This document shows, one piece after another, positions 33,366-44,500 of a stretch of DNA of 64,000 nt; the first letter of the stretch is position 1; each line of letters opens with the position of its first letter. The stretch comes from Amoebophrya sp. A120 (taxonomy: Eukaryota; Sar; Dinophyceae; Syndiniales; Amoebophryaceae). The notes under the pieces are model-generated. The model did no database searches. It was given only the letters and a program-made list of their open reading frames with translations, and had not been told where the DNA came from. Position numbers and translations under genes: made by a program. Location: NCBI GenBank assembly GCA_905178155.1, contig CAJINV010000010.1:295915-359914 (forward strand). Reading direction: 5' to 3'.

Positions 33366-34400
33366 GTGAGTGAAGCACTGCGAGAGGACTGCAACTGCTG
33401 CTGGTGTTCTTTTAGTAGTACAACTACAGATGCTCTTCGTACTTGTTCTACCGAAACAGAAACTACTTGTCAACGTGGTTCTGTAACTCAGGTTCTATTT
33501 CCTGCGTTTCTGCAACGCACACGATCGGCTGCCGATCCACTAAACCTTACTCACACTATAGAACTTCTAGAAGTCTGGGTGGCACAAAGATTAAGATGAG
33601 AAGATCGGAAAATGGAATAAGTAGCAACAGATGAGAAGGATCAGGACACAATCGAGTTCTTGTTTCGGTGGAACAATCCAAAAAGAAAAAGGATACTCGT
33701 CGACGCACAAGAGCCAGAGCAAGGTATGTCTGTCAAATGGCACATCATGCAACGATGACCGCTTAAGAGTGGAGTCCGTTTCGGTGTCGTGCTCGTGTGT
33801 GCAAAAAGGAAAAACGAAAAAATGGTTCGCAAAGGAAAAGGAAAACAAAGTGATGGATCTTGGAAAAGGAAAACAAAGTGATGGTGGCCGCAAAATGAAT
33901 GATCATGCATGAAGATATTAGTGTCAGCTGCACTAGGCAGGGCCTTATTACGCAGAAAAAGCAAAAGCAGGACTAGAAGATGATCTCTACACGCTTACTT
34001 TTAATATTATTTCAATTTTTATTTGTAGGGCACGCACGACTGCTGATCGTGTGGCTCAATTGGTGAACACGAGGCTTTGGCTTGCTTCATCACGTTGTAA
34101 AAGGGCTCGTGAACAACACTAGGCTCCAGCATGTTACGTCTTTGATGTCTGATCAAACTTATTTGAGCATCTTCTAAAAAAATCTTTTCCAAACGCACCC
34201 GCTTCAACAAGCGAAGCGCAACTGAGTGTCATCATTTTTTTTTACTCTTGACTACTCTCTGCGCAATTTTTCCGGGAAAAAGTAGCAGGAGTCCTTTTTT
34301 CACTGTGATGTAGTTGAATTATCAGACACGTCAACGCTTCGGCCTGTAGCTGTACTCCCCCATACAGTACTTTGGTTCCCATATTTGGCACTTGTAGTTG
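33366..34400. other. intergenic between STT3 and nucleotidyltransferase
   Basis: No supportable gene. Should contain the STT3 promoter (minus strand, right side) and the nucleotidyltransferase terminator. Near 33833-33884 a 25-bp stretch (AAAGGAAAAC..AAAGTGATGG) occurs twice in tandem. Confidence 0.35.
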
Positions 34401-34406
34401 TACTTT

Positions 34407-35589
34407 TTACTTCGCCTCTCCTGCCCCTTCTTCCTTGCACAAGATTTCCACGAGCGCCGGACAAAACCCTAACTTTTTGTCCAGCACATCCGGGTCTTTC
34501 ACGACATCCATGTACAAATCAATGCCGCCAACATCGGTCCACTCGAACTTGACCGCCTCCACCGGTTTTTGACATGTGCTAACCAAGTGGCGGATTCCGT
34601 TGGTCATCTGGAGCTCGTTCTGCGTGTAGACGTCCTTCAGCTCCAGCCCTTCCCAGTACTGCTCAGCGTTGTAGAAAAAGCTCAAGCCGATGTAACTCGT
34701 GTCCTCCTCCTCCGTCGTCTTGTACTCGGTGTAGGGCTGCTTATCGTACATAGAACTGATCCACATCGCCGGTTTAATATTCGACCGCGCTGTAGAAGTC
34801 AAAGCTGCTGCAGATGATGATGTTGAAACCACATCATCAAACTCTTTCTTCACCCCCGTTTTGAAGTTGCAGTACCGCGCCGAATCCTCCTTGGCGACCG
34901 TGGAAACGCCCATCCAATCGTGCTGGAGTTCAAACGGGATGGGATCCGCCACGAGGGTGTCACACGCGACAAAGTAAAACGACTCTTGTCTTTCCATCTC
35001 CTGGAGACAGGCCTGCAGGGACAGCCCCGGCCCGGACCCGGGGCCGTCGAAGTTTTCCATATGGCGTTCTCACATGTTACATTCGCGCATTGTTACATGA
35101 TTTGTCATGCAAAATTGCAATCAGAATCGACACGATCAAGCTGCTTCGCATGACAAATTCTCGAAGTTCCCAACACGATAAGAATCTGTGCCCAATCGGT
35201 CATGCAAGACGCACAAGGTCCCCTCTTTCACTGTATTTGAAGTTGCCGCTCTCACATTACAAATCCACGTAACAACAGCTGAGGATGTAACAGTTGAGAA
35301 CGTCATATTCCACGAGGCAAAATTTGAAGGGGATGTCCGGGTGCTGCTTTTCCAAATAAAACCTCACCTGGTCGCCCTTGTAGCCGAGCGCGATGACAAA
35401 TTTGGTTTTCTCCTTCGGAAACTTGTCGATGATGTGCGAAATCACCGCTCGCCCGTCGGGGAGCGGCAGCAGCGCTTTGTTCAGCGACTGACACAGCCCG
35501 CCCATGCGCGTCCCCTTTCCCGCGGTGGGGATGCACAGCGTGTACTGGTAGGCGGAAACTGGGGGCTCGGAAGAGGTCATGGCGGCCAT
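34407..35589 (-). CDS. sugar/NTP nucleotidyltransferase (RfbA/MobA-like fold)
   Basis: Two exons, 35308-35589 and 34407-35059, join in frame (VE|NFDGPGSGPG) when the F8 introner 35060-35307 plus one TTCCA copy is removed. The product is about 310 residues. The N-terminus has the nucleotide-binding signature CIPTAGKGTRMGG followed by LNKALLPL, then ISHIIDKFP and FVIALGYKGDQV, which are typical of bacterial-type sugar-1-phosphate nucleotidyltransferases. GPGSGPGLSLQACL and the metal-site-like VACDTLVAD follow. The family transfers a nucleotidyl group from NTP to a sugar phosphate or similar acceptor; the substrate cannot be read from sequence. Cytosolic by absence of signal or membrane segments. 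The ATG at 35589 gives a natural family N-terminus; a second ATG lies three codons in. A bacterial-like family with one recently gained introner would fit acquisition by transfer, but that is speculative. Confidence 0.8.
35060..35307. mobile_element. introner, F8
   Basis: 248 bp, F8 ends (GCGTTCTCACATGTTACATT / GATGTAACAGTTGAGAACGT), perfect TSD TTCCA at 35055-35059 and 35308-35312. Splits LVE|NFDGP in the nucleotidyltransferase. Confidence 0.95.
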
Positions 35590-35649
35590 GGTATCAATCT
35601 ATTTGTTCAAGAACCTTTAATGAAAACAATGATCAGAGGACTTTAACGT

Positions 35650-36400
35650 TATCCGGTAAGGAAGGTAACCGTCACTGGCTTCGCACCAGTTTTAGTTTTC
35701 TTCGAAGATGTTGCTCAAAATCGCCCTTCAAGGTCAGGATGATCTCTAGCACGTCGCCACGACTCGGACTCCTGCCTGCTCCATCTTATAGCAGACTACA
35801 TTTCAAATTCTTAAAGTAGGTATTCCGATAGATAATATACTAGCACCAGAAGGTCATCTTCATTGTCAATACTTCAAACTCACGCGGCACTGCGACCAGG
35901 AGCAGGAGCTTCTGACAGCACTCGTATATGTTCATCTTGGGACGATGAATAACGACACACATCAAGATAAAAATGAACAGACAGATGCTAAAAACGACGC
36001 AGACAAATTAGCGGCTGCTCCTGCGTCCTTTCAGTTGTTCGGTGGGGCAGTGCTCCGGCTTGCTTATTTCGTCTTTATCTTTGATAGTTCACCGACGCAC
36101 ACTGCCGATCCTCGTTCTTCTTGGAAACAATTTTTGTTACATAGAGCACTAGAAGAGCAGGCCACCGAGTGGAGTTCCCTCCCAATCACAACTTCATCCG
36201 AGCTCTTTTTTTATGCACCAACACCATCAAATTTATTAATATGTAAAGACAAAACATAACAAGCTCTGGTGTGAAGACTGTAGTGGAGAAGTTCCTCTCT
36301 TTTACATGGGGGAAACAATCAAATTAAATATTACAACTGACGAGGAAGCCAGCTGCTGAACACTGGCTGCATGATCAACATCATGATCATGATAAATCAC
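35650..36400. other. intergenic, nothing recognised
   Basis: AT-rich. Short frames only (for example 35945-36259, +) without domain or splice support. Confidence 0.35.
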
Positions 36401-36401
36401 G

Positions 36402-37975
36402 TTACAGAATGACACACGACTCGCTGCAGGGGCTACAAGCTCCGGGGACCGGGGCCTCGCGCGACTGCACGACGCTCGCTCGGGAATTCCGTCTTCCCCC
36501 GACCGTCTCCCCCTCCGCAACCGGTAGCTGCTTCCGGGGTGCGGGCGGATTGGCGATGAGCTGTTGAAGTTTTTGCTTCTCCGCATTCCACTTTTCTAAC
36601 TGGTCCCCACGCTGCGTCGCGGAAACCTGATAGAGACAATGCCGAAGATTCCACGCCAAGAATATGGTTCTTCGTACTCGGCATGCTATGGCTCCTGCAT
36701 CAGAAAATGTAAAAGTAATAAATTGTTGAATACTTCTATTGTTCCAACTTCCTTGTCCTTCTGTTTTCCATGCTGCAGCACAAAATGAAAACGTACCTCT
36801 TGCTCCCTCACCGTTTCGGTCCAGTGCAGCAGCTCTTTCATCAGCCCGACGGTCTCCAGCTGAAAACGTATCCTAGGGAAATAAACGAAGATTCTAGAGA
36901 ACGGCCCAACTCGATGCAAAAAATGCTATTTGTCATGCGTCTGAAATAGTACCAACAGCCGCCTGCTTTTTACGACTAAGTAAGACTCGGTCGTACCACC
37001 AATAGAAGTAACAGGCATTTCTGAAAACCATGCAGTTTTGAAATTGACGAATCGACGACGTCCCTCCTCAAAAATCTTCTCCAAAAATTCCCTGTTTCCT
37101 ACACGGCTTCCGGCAGCTCTGCACAAACTGATAGGCGGCAAAGGGTGCTGTGCCGTATTCGATAGAGTCGAACTTGATCAGAAACGCGGTGGCCAACAGT
37201 CCAGACGCTTCAGAATTGGAGAACTGCGGTCCCCCGCTCTCATCACTGCAGATCAAAACGCGCACATCACCGTATACGTGCTTGCTGTCCTGCACTAGTC
37301 CCTCATCTTGCGCAGTAGCATTTTTTGCTGTACTGTCAGTCACCGCACGCCCCGCCTGGTTATTAATCATCTGCGTTCGTCGGTGGCAGGCAGTGACAAT
37401 CCAGTCGAAGGTGCGATTGAAAGCTTCCTGAGTTGGCGTGTTCTCGTGCGGTGCTTGGCTAGAAGATTCGGCCGCATCTTCTGTCTCGATTGGTGCGTCG
37501 AGGTATTTCACGTTTGGGAACCTGATGGAGGTTTTTTTGTCAACACATAGATTTTAATATGTACAAGGTCATCGAGGTGGACACCACCACCACGCGCAGA
37601 GTACTGATCAACCTGAGAGGAAACAGTATTTCCAAAGGAATACATGATGACGAGAAAATCATACGTTTTTGTCAGCGTGGATCCCCCAGCCACGAAATTT
37701 CGCATGGAGGAGGTTGCGTTGACAATGTGTGTGAACTGAAATTCCTGTGTGACCACCTGCTCATTCTGTGCGGTAAAGGTGTCGGTGACCCACAACAAAT
37801 CAGGTATAATTTCGGAAACGATCCCCAGCTGCTGCGGCTGTTCTACTTGTTGTTGTAACAAACCAGGTTGATTCGACGCCGTCTTTGATAAGCGCCCTGC
37901 AGAGGCAGGAGATGTTGCAGTAGGGGCTCCCCCTGGAGCTCCGCTGACCCGACCACGAACTACTACGGGGCTCAT
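36402..37975 (-). CDS. dual-specificity-phosphatase-like protein, probably catalytically dead
   Basis: Exons 37665-37975, 37105-37521 and 36797-36872 join through ordinary GT-AG introns (37522-37664 is clear: LTKT|FPNVKYL). Further exons to about 36402 are uncertain. The first exon has a Pro/Ala/Ser-rich head, then IVSEIIPDLLWVTDTFTAQN with FTHIVNATSSM, the start of a dual-specificity phosphatase fold. The second has FPNVKYLDAPIE, FDWIVTACHRR and VLICSDESGG followed by ATAFLI and AAYQFVQSCRKP, matching the P-loop region and the helix after it. The usual HCxxGxSRS is replaced by ICSDESGGPQFS: a Cys remains but the preceding His and the Arg are absent, so this is more likely a pseudophosphatase or phosphoprotein-binding scaffold. 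Unlike its neighbours it carries no introner. 3' end tentative. Confidence 0.55.
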
Positions 37976-37999
37976 GGAGGAAGACCAGGACGACCTGCG

Positions 38000-40900
38000 T
38001 CACAGTCGCGCGTTAGGATTTCAAGTTTTGTTGGTCTTCGAGCGTCGATGCAGCCGTGTTGTAGCCGAAAGGCCGCAGCATGCTGCAGTTGGTTGCAGTT
38101 GGCTGGGCAGTGGTCGTGTGATCGTGGGAGGCGGAGGTACGAAAACGAAAATTATCTTTCCACAAGAGGAGGAGGAGGAGGAAACCTCTATAGTCAGCTT
38201 CTAACTACTAAGCTACTCTCTTTTTTAAGCTAACCATAGGACATGTTTCTGAGGACGACTAGCCGAGCTGGGGATAGGTTTTTACATCGTGGACAAATAG
38301 CCCTGCCAGGTGTACAAAACCTAGGACTTCAGTGCCACGACCCATGAAGATCTCCTTTTCTCCGCTCAAGGCCCGTCCCCGAGTCTGTACTGCAAACGCC
38401 CCCATGGTGTCGCTGGCCGCTTGAATGTAGTGGCTCGCTGGTTCCGCGGTAGTTGTATCTGCCAGCTGTACGTCTTCACTTGATGTCGTAATTTCCCGGT
38501 GGAGAGACGACGCAACATACTAGCTGCTACACCGTGATGCGTGTCAAACCACAGCGAGAGAGCTCGGGGCGCAAAGTTTGGATTTGTGGCGCTGACCACA
38601 GCCGGTTGGTGACCACTAGGCGGTTGGAAACCGCTAGGGCCCGTACCCGGAGTGCCCAGACGCCACGCCTGTTCGACGAGAAGAAGTGAGCCACTACTGA
38701 CGAATGGTTGTGAGGGCGAAGCAACAGAGTTACCTGTCGGCTGAAGCCCGCAGTGGAGGATTCCCAATCCCTCCACCGTCGACATGAAGTAGTGCATCAT
38801 GATGATATTATCAATACGTCGCCCGCTCCGACGTAGTACAGAAAGCTCCCCCGTCGTCGATCCTCGGCTGACCCTCCCCCGTCGTTGGCGGCAGTCCTTC
38901 TGTCGCGCGTGTAGGCGCGTCCACGTCCGACTTCGTTAAGAAGGGCGTTGTTCTCGAGCAAGCTGGCTGCGCTGATGCACAAAGAAAGATAGCCTGTGTG
39001 GAATCAAAGGAATAACCGGGGGAACGGAAAAAGATCGACGAGGACAAGCCCACGGGTTCCCCTCACTGACATGTCCTGCGCCCTCGTCCCTAAGAAAAAC
39101 GCAGGCCCTTGTCGCGTCGCTCGATCACGGCACGAAGGTCACGACCACGGCGGGCGCGGGTGGAGTGTATAATTAATCTATGCGCTATTTCTATATTCAT
39201 TGGCCCGGTTTCTATACTTTCTTTTTTACTCTTACTAGGCTATTGCTATCCGAGGCCGTTTATCTAACTCCTTGGCGGGGCTACGCGGTGACCCGTGCTG
39301 CGGTGGCGCTGTCAGCGAGAGGGACGACGTCATTATTTTGTTTCTTGTATTTTCGACCGACGTATTTGTTTCCTAAAGGGGCGAGGCTCACCGGGGTCAT
39401 TAGGCTCGCTATGGCCAACCTGCAGCATCCAGGGACCCTCACGAGGCCCTCGCCCCCATGGTTTTTGGTTGAATTTCAGGTAGTATCCGTTCTCAACAAC
39501 GACGAAGAACAACGACGAAGAGAACAACGACTTTCTTCAATATCATTCAAGAATAAAAAACACTTGCTCCTCTTCGCACATTCTTATGTCTGTGAGTACG
39601 TGTAGTGTTTTTGCTCGCCCTGGTACATTTTCATGGAGTAGCAGCCCCTTTTCTGATTCTAAAATAGCTCTTGGTTAGAAGTTCGATCTGACCTAAATAG
39701 TAACTCGTAACTCTGTGCCTGAATTATCTTTCCACAAGATGAAGCGACGGCGCAAGAACGCAGCCAAGCACTTTGCCCCTAGCCAAGAAATTTTATCGAA
39801 ACACACATCACAAGAAGTCGAAAGCTCTTTATTCTGTAGTAGTCCTGAGTAATGAATAAGTATGCTTATCTCAAATTGAATAGATTGAGCAATCGCGTTC
39901 TTGTATCAATTGCAGTAGTTTTTACTAGTAAGTACCATGACCATCGACGAAACGACGTCACGAATGTCAACTTTTCGAAGATGAGGACGACACAGACGAC
40001 AGAACAAGCGACGACGCTCAGGTGCTGGCGCCCTCGGTTTCTTCCAACGACAACGAAAGCGATAGGGTTCCGACGACAGCACATGGGCTTCTAATCCGTT
40101 GTTCTAGTGAGGACACAGAGCCAGACAAACACACAGGGTCGTCGTCCTTACTGGGCTGACGAGTATGTACCGCGTGCCAGTGCAAGTTGCTTCCCCATCC
40201 GAAACCAATCGAAAAAGAACGAGCACATAACTACCCAGGTTGTAGAAACAAATCGACAGGGGAAAGGGACTTGATCCTTCGCCGAGTCGAAGTTTTTTTT
40301 TTTGTTTTTCACGATCACGGTGACGGCACCAGCACGACGAAAATATAGATTAAGAAATCCTTCAAAATCTCCAAAAGGACTGCTTACGTACCGCAGCATT
40401 TGTACCGTACGGAACTCTTCTTCACGAAGATGCAGCGAACAAATTAAAAATGCCGTTCCAACTTGAGACGCAAGAAGAACTAGCGCCACAAAGTTCTACT
40501 TGCTGGCGCGGTAGAGCTTTCTGTTCCAGGGTGCGGCGCTTTGCTGTTTAAACCTATTGAAAGTAAATCATAGTGTACAGTTTCATTTTCGTAAAAAATC
40601 TTCAGCATCAAGGCGCATCGAAGTGTACTATTCTCGATGATTTCTTTTGTCATAGTTAGTCGTGCGAATTGAAATTTCTTTGAATTGCGGACAATTATGC
40701 AAGAGTGTCCCCGACCCTCCTCCTGTCACTGCTCCATCTTTTCCCGTGTCGAGGCAAAATTGCGATTGCCACCGACAACATGGGGCTGATGTTGCAACTA
40801 CATGATCCTCTAGTCATCTAAATCTTGCTGTCCCTGGCTGGTTGTGGTTCACTTTTCTTTGCATTTGCTTCCGCGGTGACAATCGAAATATCGTAGACAA

Positions 40901-41570
40901 AACTGTAAAGCAGCATGGATACTTTTTCAATCGTCGCGAAACTTAATTTCATTCACAGTATCTGAGCGCAGGTCTCGCTAGGAGGTCAGTACTAGGTTGA
41001 AACTGCTATCGAATTCGTTCATCGCGGCTTTAAGTATCTGCTCGTCTTCAAACAGAAACAATAACAATCATTTTTCATGGGAAGTAGAATACTTAAACGT
41101 TCGTAGTACTTTATTTTTTGGTGCATGTTCATTTTCCTTCGCGACTTAATTTTCGTTCTTCATTCGCATTTTCTTCTGTGAGAGTTGTAAGAGTAAATCT
41201 AAATCGTCTAAAAAGTGGTCAACTACAGGATAAGTTAATTTCAGTTGAGTAAAAACGACGTTCTTGCGCTTGTACGAAAAGTGGGTGCATCAAGAATTGA
41301 TTAGAAAACAAAACTGGACTAGACTACAAGGTCCCCTCAGCATCGACGGACTCGACGTAGCCATTATACAGTGCTGTGAAAAGTGTAAATTCGAATCGTT
41401 TTTTCATCTTTCTAACAGAAACAGTAACATATGAGTAATATTTTCCTAGAATAGTTTTTTTACTTTTTAACGTCATCAACAAGATCCTCACCGTCCTCAG
41501 TCCTCTCTACAGCTACTTCTCGTGTAGTAGCTTGTTGCGCCTCTTCTTGAAGATTCAGTCGCGATTTTTA
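38000..41570. other. long stretch with no supported gene
   Basis: Minus-strand frames at 38366-38800 and 38811-39053 and a plus-strand frame at 39180-39605 are open but have no domain, TSD-marked intron or clear splice sites. A minus-strand frame at 40148-40489 (MALVLLASQVGTAFLIC) has a hydrophobic start that could be a signal segment; I could not connect it to other exons. No introners are seen here, which suggests that it is largely untranscribed or intergenic. Confidence 0.3.
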
Positions 41571-41573
41571 CAA

Positions 41574-44500
41574 CTAGACCGTCACTTGCAGCTCGATTTC
41601 CGTCTCACCGAGTTGCAGGAAAGAAGGGGCTATGCGCTGCAAATGTATCTGGGCCTGGAAGAATGCAGAAATTTGCGATACATATTTTCCATTACAGACT
41701 GATGAGGTCCACCGGATGAATGCAGACCTAGCATGACAGATTGTTCTGCGAAGTTGTCCTTGTCTCCATCATGTTCATGCCTGATAATATTCTGCATGAG
41801 AAACAAGTCCTTTCCACCTTGAGTAAAATCGCGCAACTACTTTTGGTAGTCATGCAACACAGATTCTTGTTCTGTGAGTGTCGTGACGTACAGGATGCAT
41901 CACAAGTTTGCATTCTTGTTCCAGCCTGAGACGTATTTGCACTGGATAGCCTGCGACGTCGTTGTTGTGGACGTCGTCCCGTAGAGGTGCTCGTGCATGT
42001 TCTCCGTAAACACCACACAATTCTGCACGACGAACCTGCAGTTTGGAGAGATGAATCCGTAGTATTCATACATCTGAGGATTCGACTAGATTCATATTTC
42101 ATTTCAAGTCCACGTACCACCACCATCTATAATCATGCCAATGCAGCTCGTGTAGGCCACTGCATATAATTCTCATGTGGATAGAAAAAGGCACAGCTAT
42201 TAAAGGCACCAAAATAAAGCGCACCTCGTTCAAGAACAGGACTAGCACGAAAAAAGTTCCTTATGAATTCTCCCAAGTACTACTAGAATCCACCCTGTCA
42301 GAGAATGACTACAAGTAGAAGTACCGCTCCGGTTGCTTCTGGCCCTCCAGGTTGTAATAGTGGTCGTCCGTCATCGCTTGCACCACCACCGAGCAGCATT
42401 CGGCATCGCAAGAAAAAACCGTTTCACTGTGGTAAACACAACTTCCTGTCTAAGCATAACACTTTGCAATACAGCACCTGGCTTAGTAGCTTTTAGGATT
42501 TTTATTTAGCGTTTTTTCTCATTTTGTGCACGTTGCCGTTGCGTGTTTAATAATATTCCCCTTACTGAATTAGTCTTAGTGGGCCGGCATGGCAATATCG
42601 TTGCTCTTCGCCACGGATGATCATGTAGAGCAACAAACTTGAAGATGTGACGCACTATCAAAGAAAGCGGCTCAGCAAAACACTTTTTTCCTACGATATT
42701 CCGCCAGATCGATGTAGTCATCCATAGTTCCGTATCACAAGCAAAAGATCAATCTGACACTGGAAACTTACTTGTGAAGTTGTAACAAATACAAATGCAC
42801 GACAACTTGTTTTCGCATGTGCAAACCAATGTGAATCTGAATGTCGCTGCAAAAATAATACTAATACAAAGCGTTGATCCATTTCCTTTTTGAGTACGTT
42901 TCCAGAGGACTCAGATCATATTACATTTGCAGTGGATATTCCGCCAACCATGTAGGCCTAGTATTTGTAGTTTATTTCTTTGTATATGGATAGTATCAAC
43001 ACCGCTCTGCCAGGCTATTCAAGTTTGCATGAAGACAAAGCTGGAGAATGTATGACAATTCTTGTTCCGGCCCGAAACGAAGATGCAGCTGGCAAAGAAC
43101 ATCAACATCTTTTCTATCACCAGTACCTCTCTGCTTTTTGGAATGTGCCAGTCCTTGGGTTCGTCACTGTAGGCCTTGTTAAACAACGGATGGTTCTGAC
43201 CCTATCCTGTGCAAAAGTATCGTACTCGTATTGGTGCAATCATGCATTACAATCTTTTTCTTAAGGGCAATCCGCATTACAAATTTTATTTCTCATGCTG
43301 AGAAAATTAAAATTTGTAATGCATTTATACGAGTACGATACTTTTGCAAAGCATAGACCCCGCGAGTCCGCAACGATCAGCCGTAGCGTTTGACGCCGAG
43401 TTTCCTGCCCAGCGCTTAGTTGCATAAAGGCGCCGCCGCCGCCGACAGTGCCGCCGCTACCGCCGCCGCCACCACTACCGGGCTGGCTGCTGATATGAGG
43501 GTGCATAAAAACTCCCCCTTCCCCTCCTTCGTACAAATGCAAAATGTCAACTTTCATCCCCTTTGCCACGATTTCTCCATGTTGACACATTCCAGAAACC
43601 CAAAGGTCACAGCCAGGCAGTGATTACAGTCTGGGCACCAGATGCTTGTCATGCACAGACTCTATGATCTACTAACGCGAACTTCCGTGGTGTTCCTGTT
43701 GCTTGTCATGTATGATTTTCAATAGTTCGGGGAAAGGAACGGGAAGTCCTCGTTGTGCACGCTCATACTTGTCGTCGTCGGGATTCGTGTACAGCGTTCC
43801 AATATGAAGTGAAGATTATACGTCTGGGTTGTAATATGGTACTGCAGACAGCTATGGGAAGATAGGCGTCCGCTGCGTTCACCTTCCGTACCACCTTGAC
43901 CTTCTGACGGGCATGCGCATGCGAATGGAAATGGATTACGCTGCGTTTCTACAACATAACAAAAGAGCTGCGCCTTTCCGCAACATGCATGACATGGTTT
44001 CGTTTTGGGGTCAAACACAAACCCTGTATGACGTTGATGCCACGCAAGCATGCTAATCTTCCAGTACCAGTAGACCGAGACATATACGAAAATTTGCGTT
44101 TCATATCCCGCGGCCGCCCCAATGAACGGATATGCATTACAAACTTGTCTGGGTCTGGAACAACGCAGCCATTTACTTTGCAGTTTTTGCATCTGCGAGA
44201 CGGGTTGGAGTGCACGCAAAGCATGACAATAAATTCTGCGAAGAAGGTCTTTCCATGCCCAGCTTGCATCAGAAATGCCCTGTCCTGGACACAAGAATCT
44301 CGAGTCTTCTCCGGACTACGCAAGGCAGATTCAGATTTTTGCCTATTCCAGAATCTGCATCACAAGTTGCTGGCTGCAGCCTTCCAGACCCAGACATATT
44401 TGCAACGCATAACGGATTCTCCCAGACGATGGGAGTGGCGGTGAATTCAAACGCCTATGCATTGCAAAAGTATGATCGCACTAGTAGACACTGGATAGAA

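Noticed and set aside
39180-39605. 141-codon plus-strand frame, considered as protein or structured RNA
   Set aside because: Neither a protein family nor a convincing rRNA/tRNA signature could be recognised.
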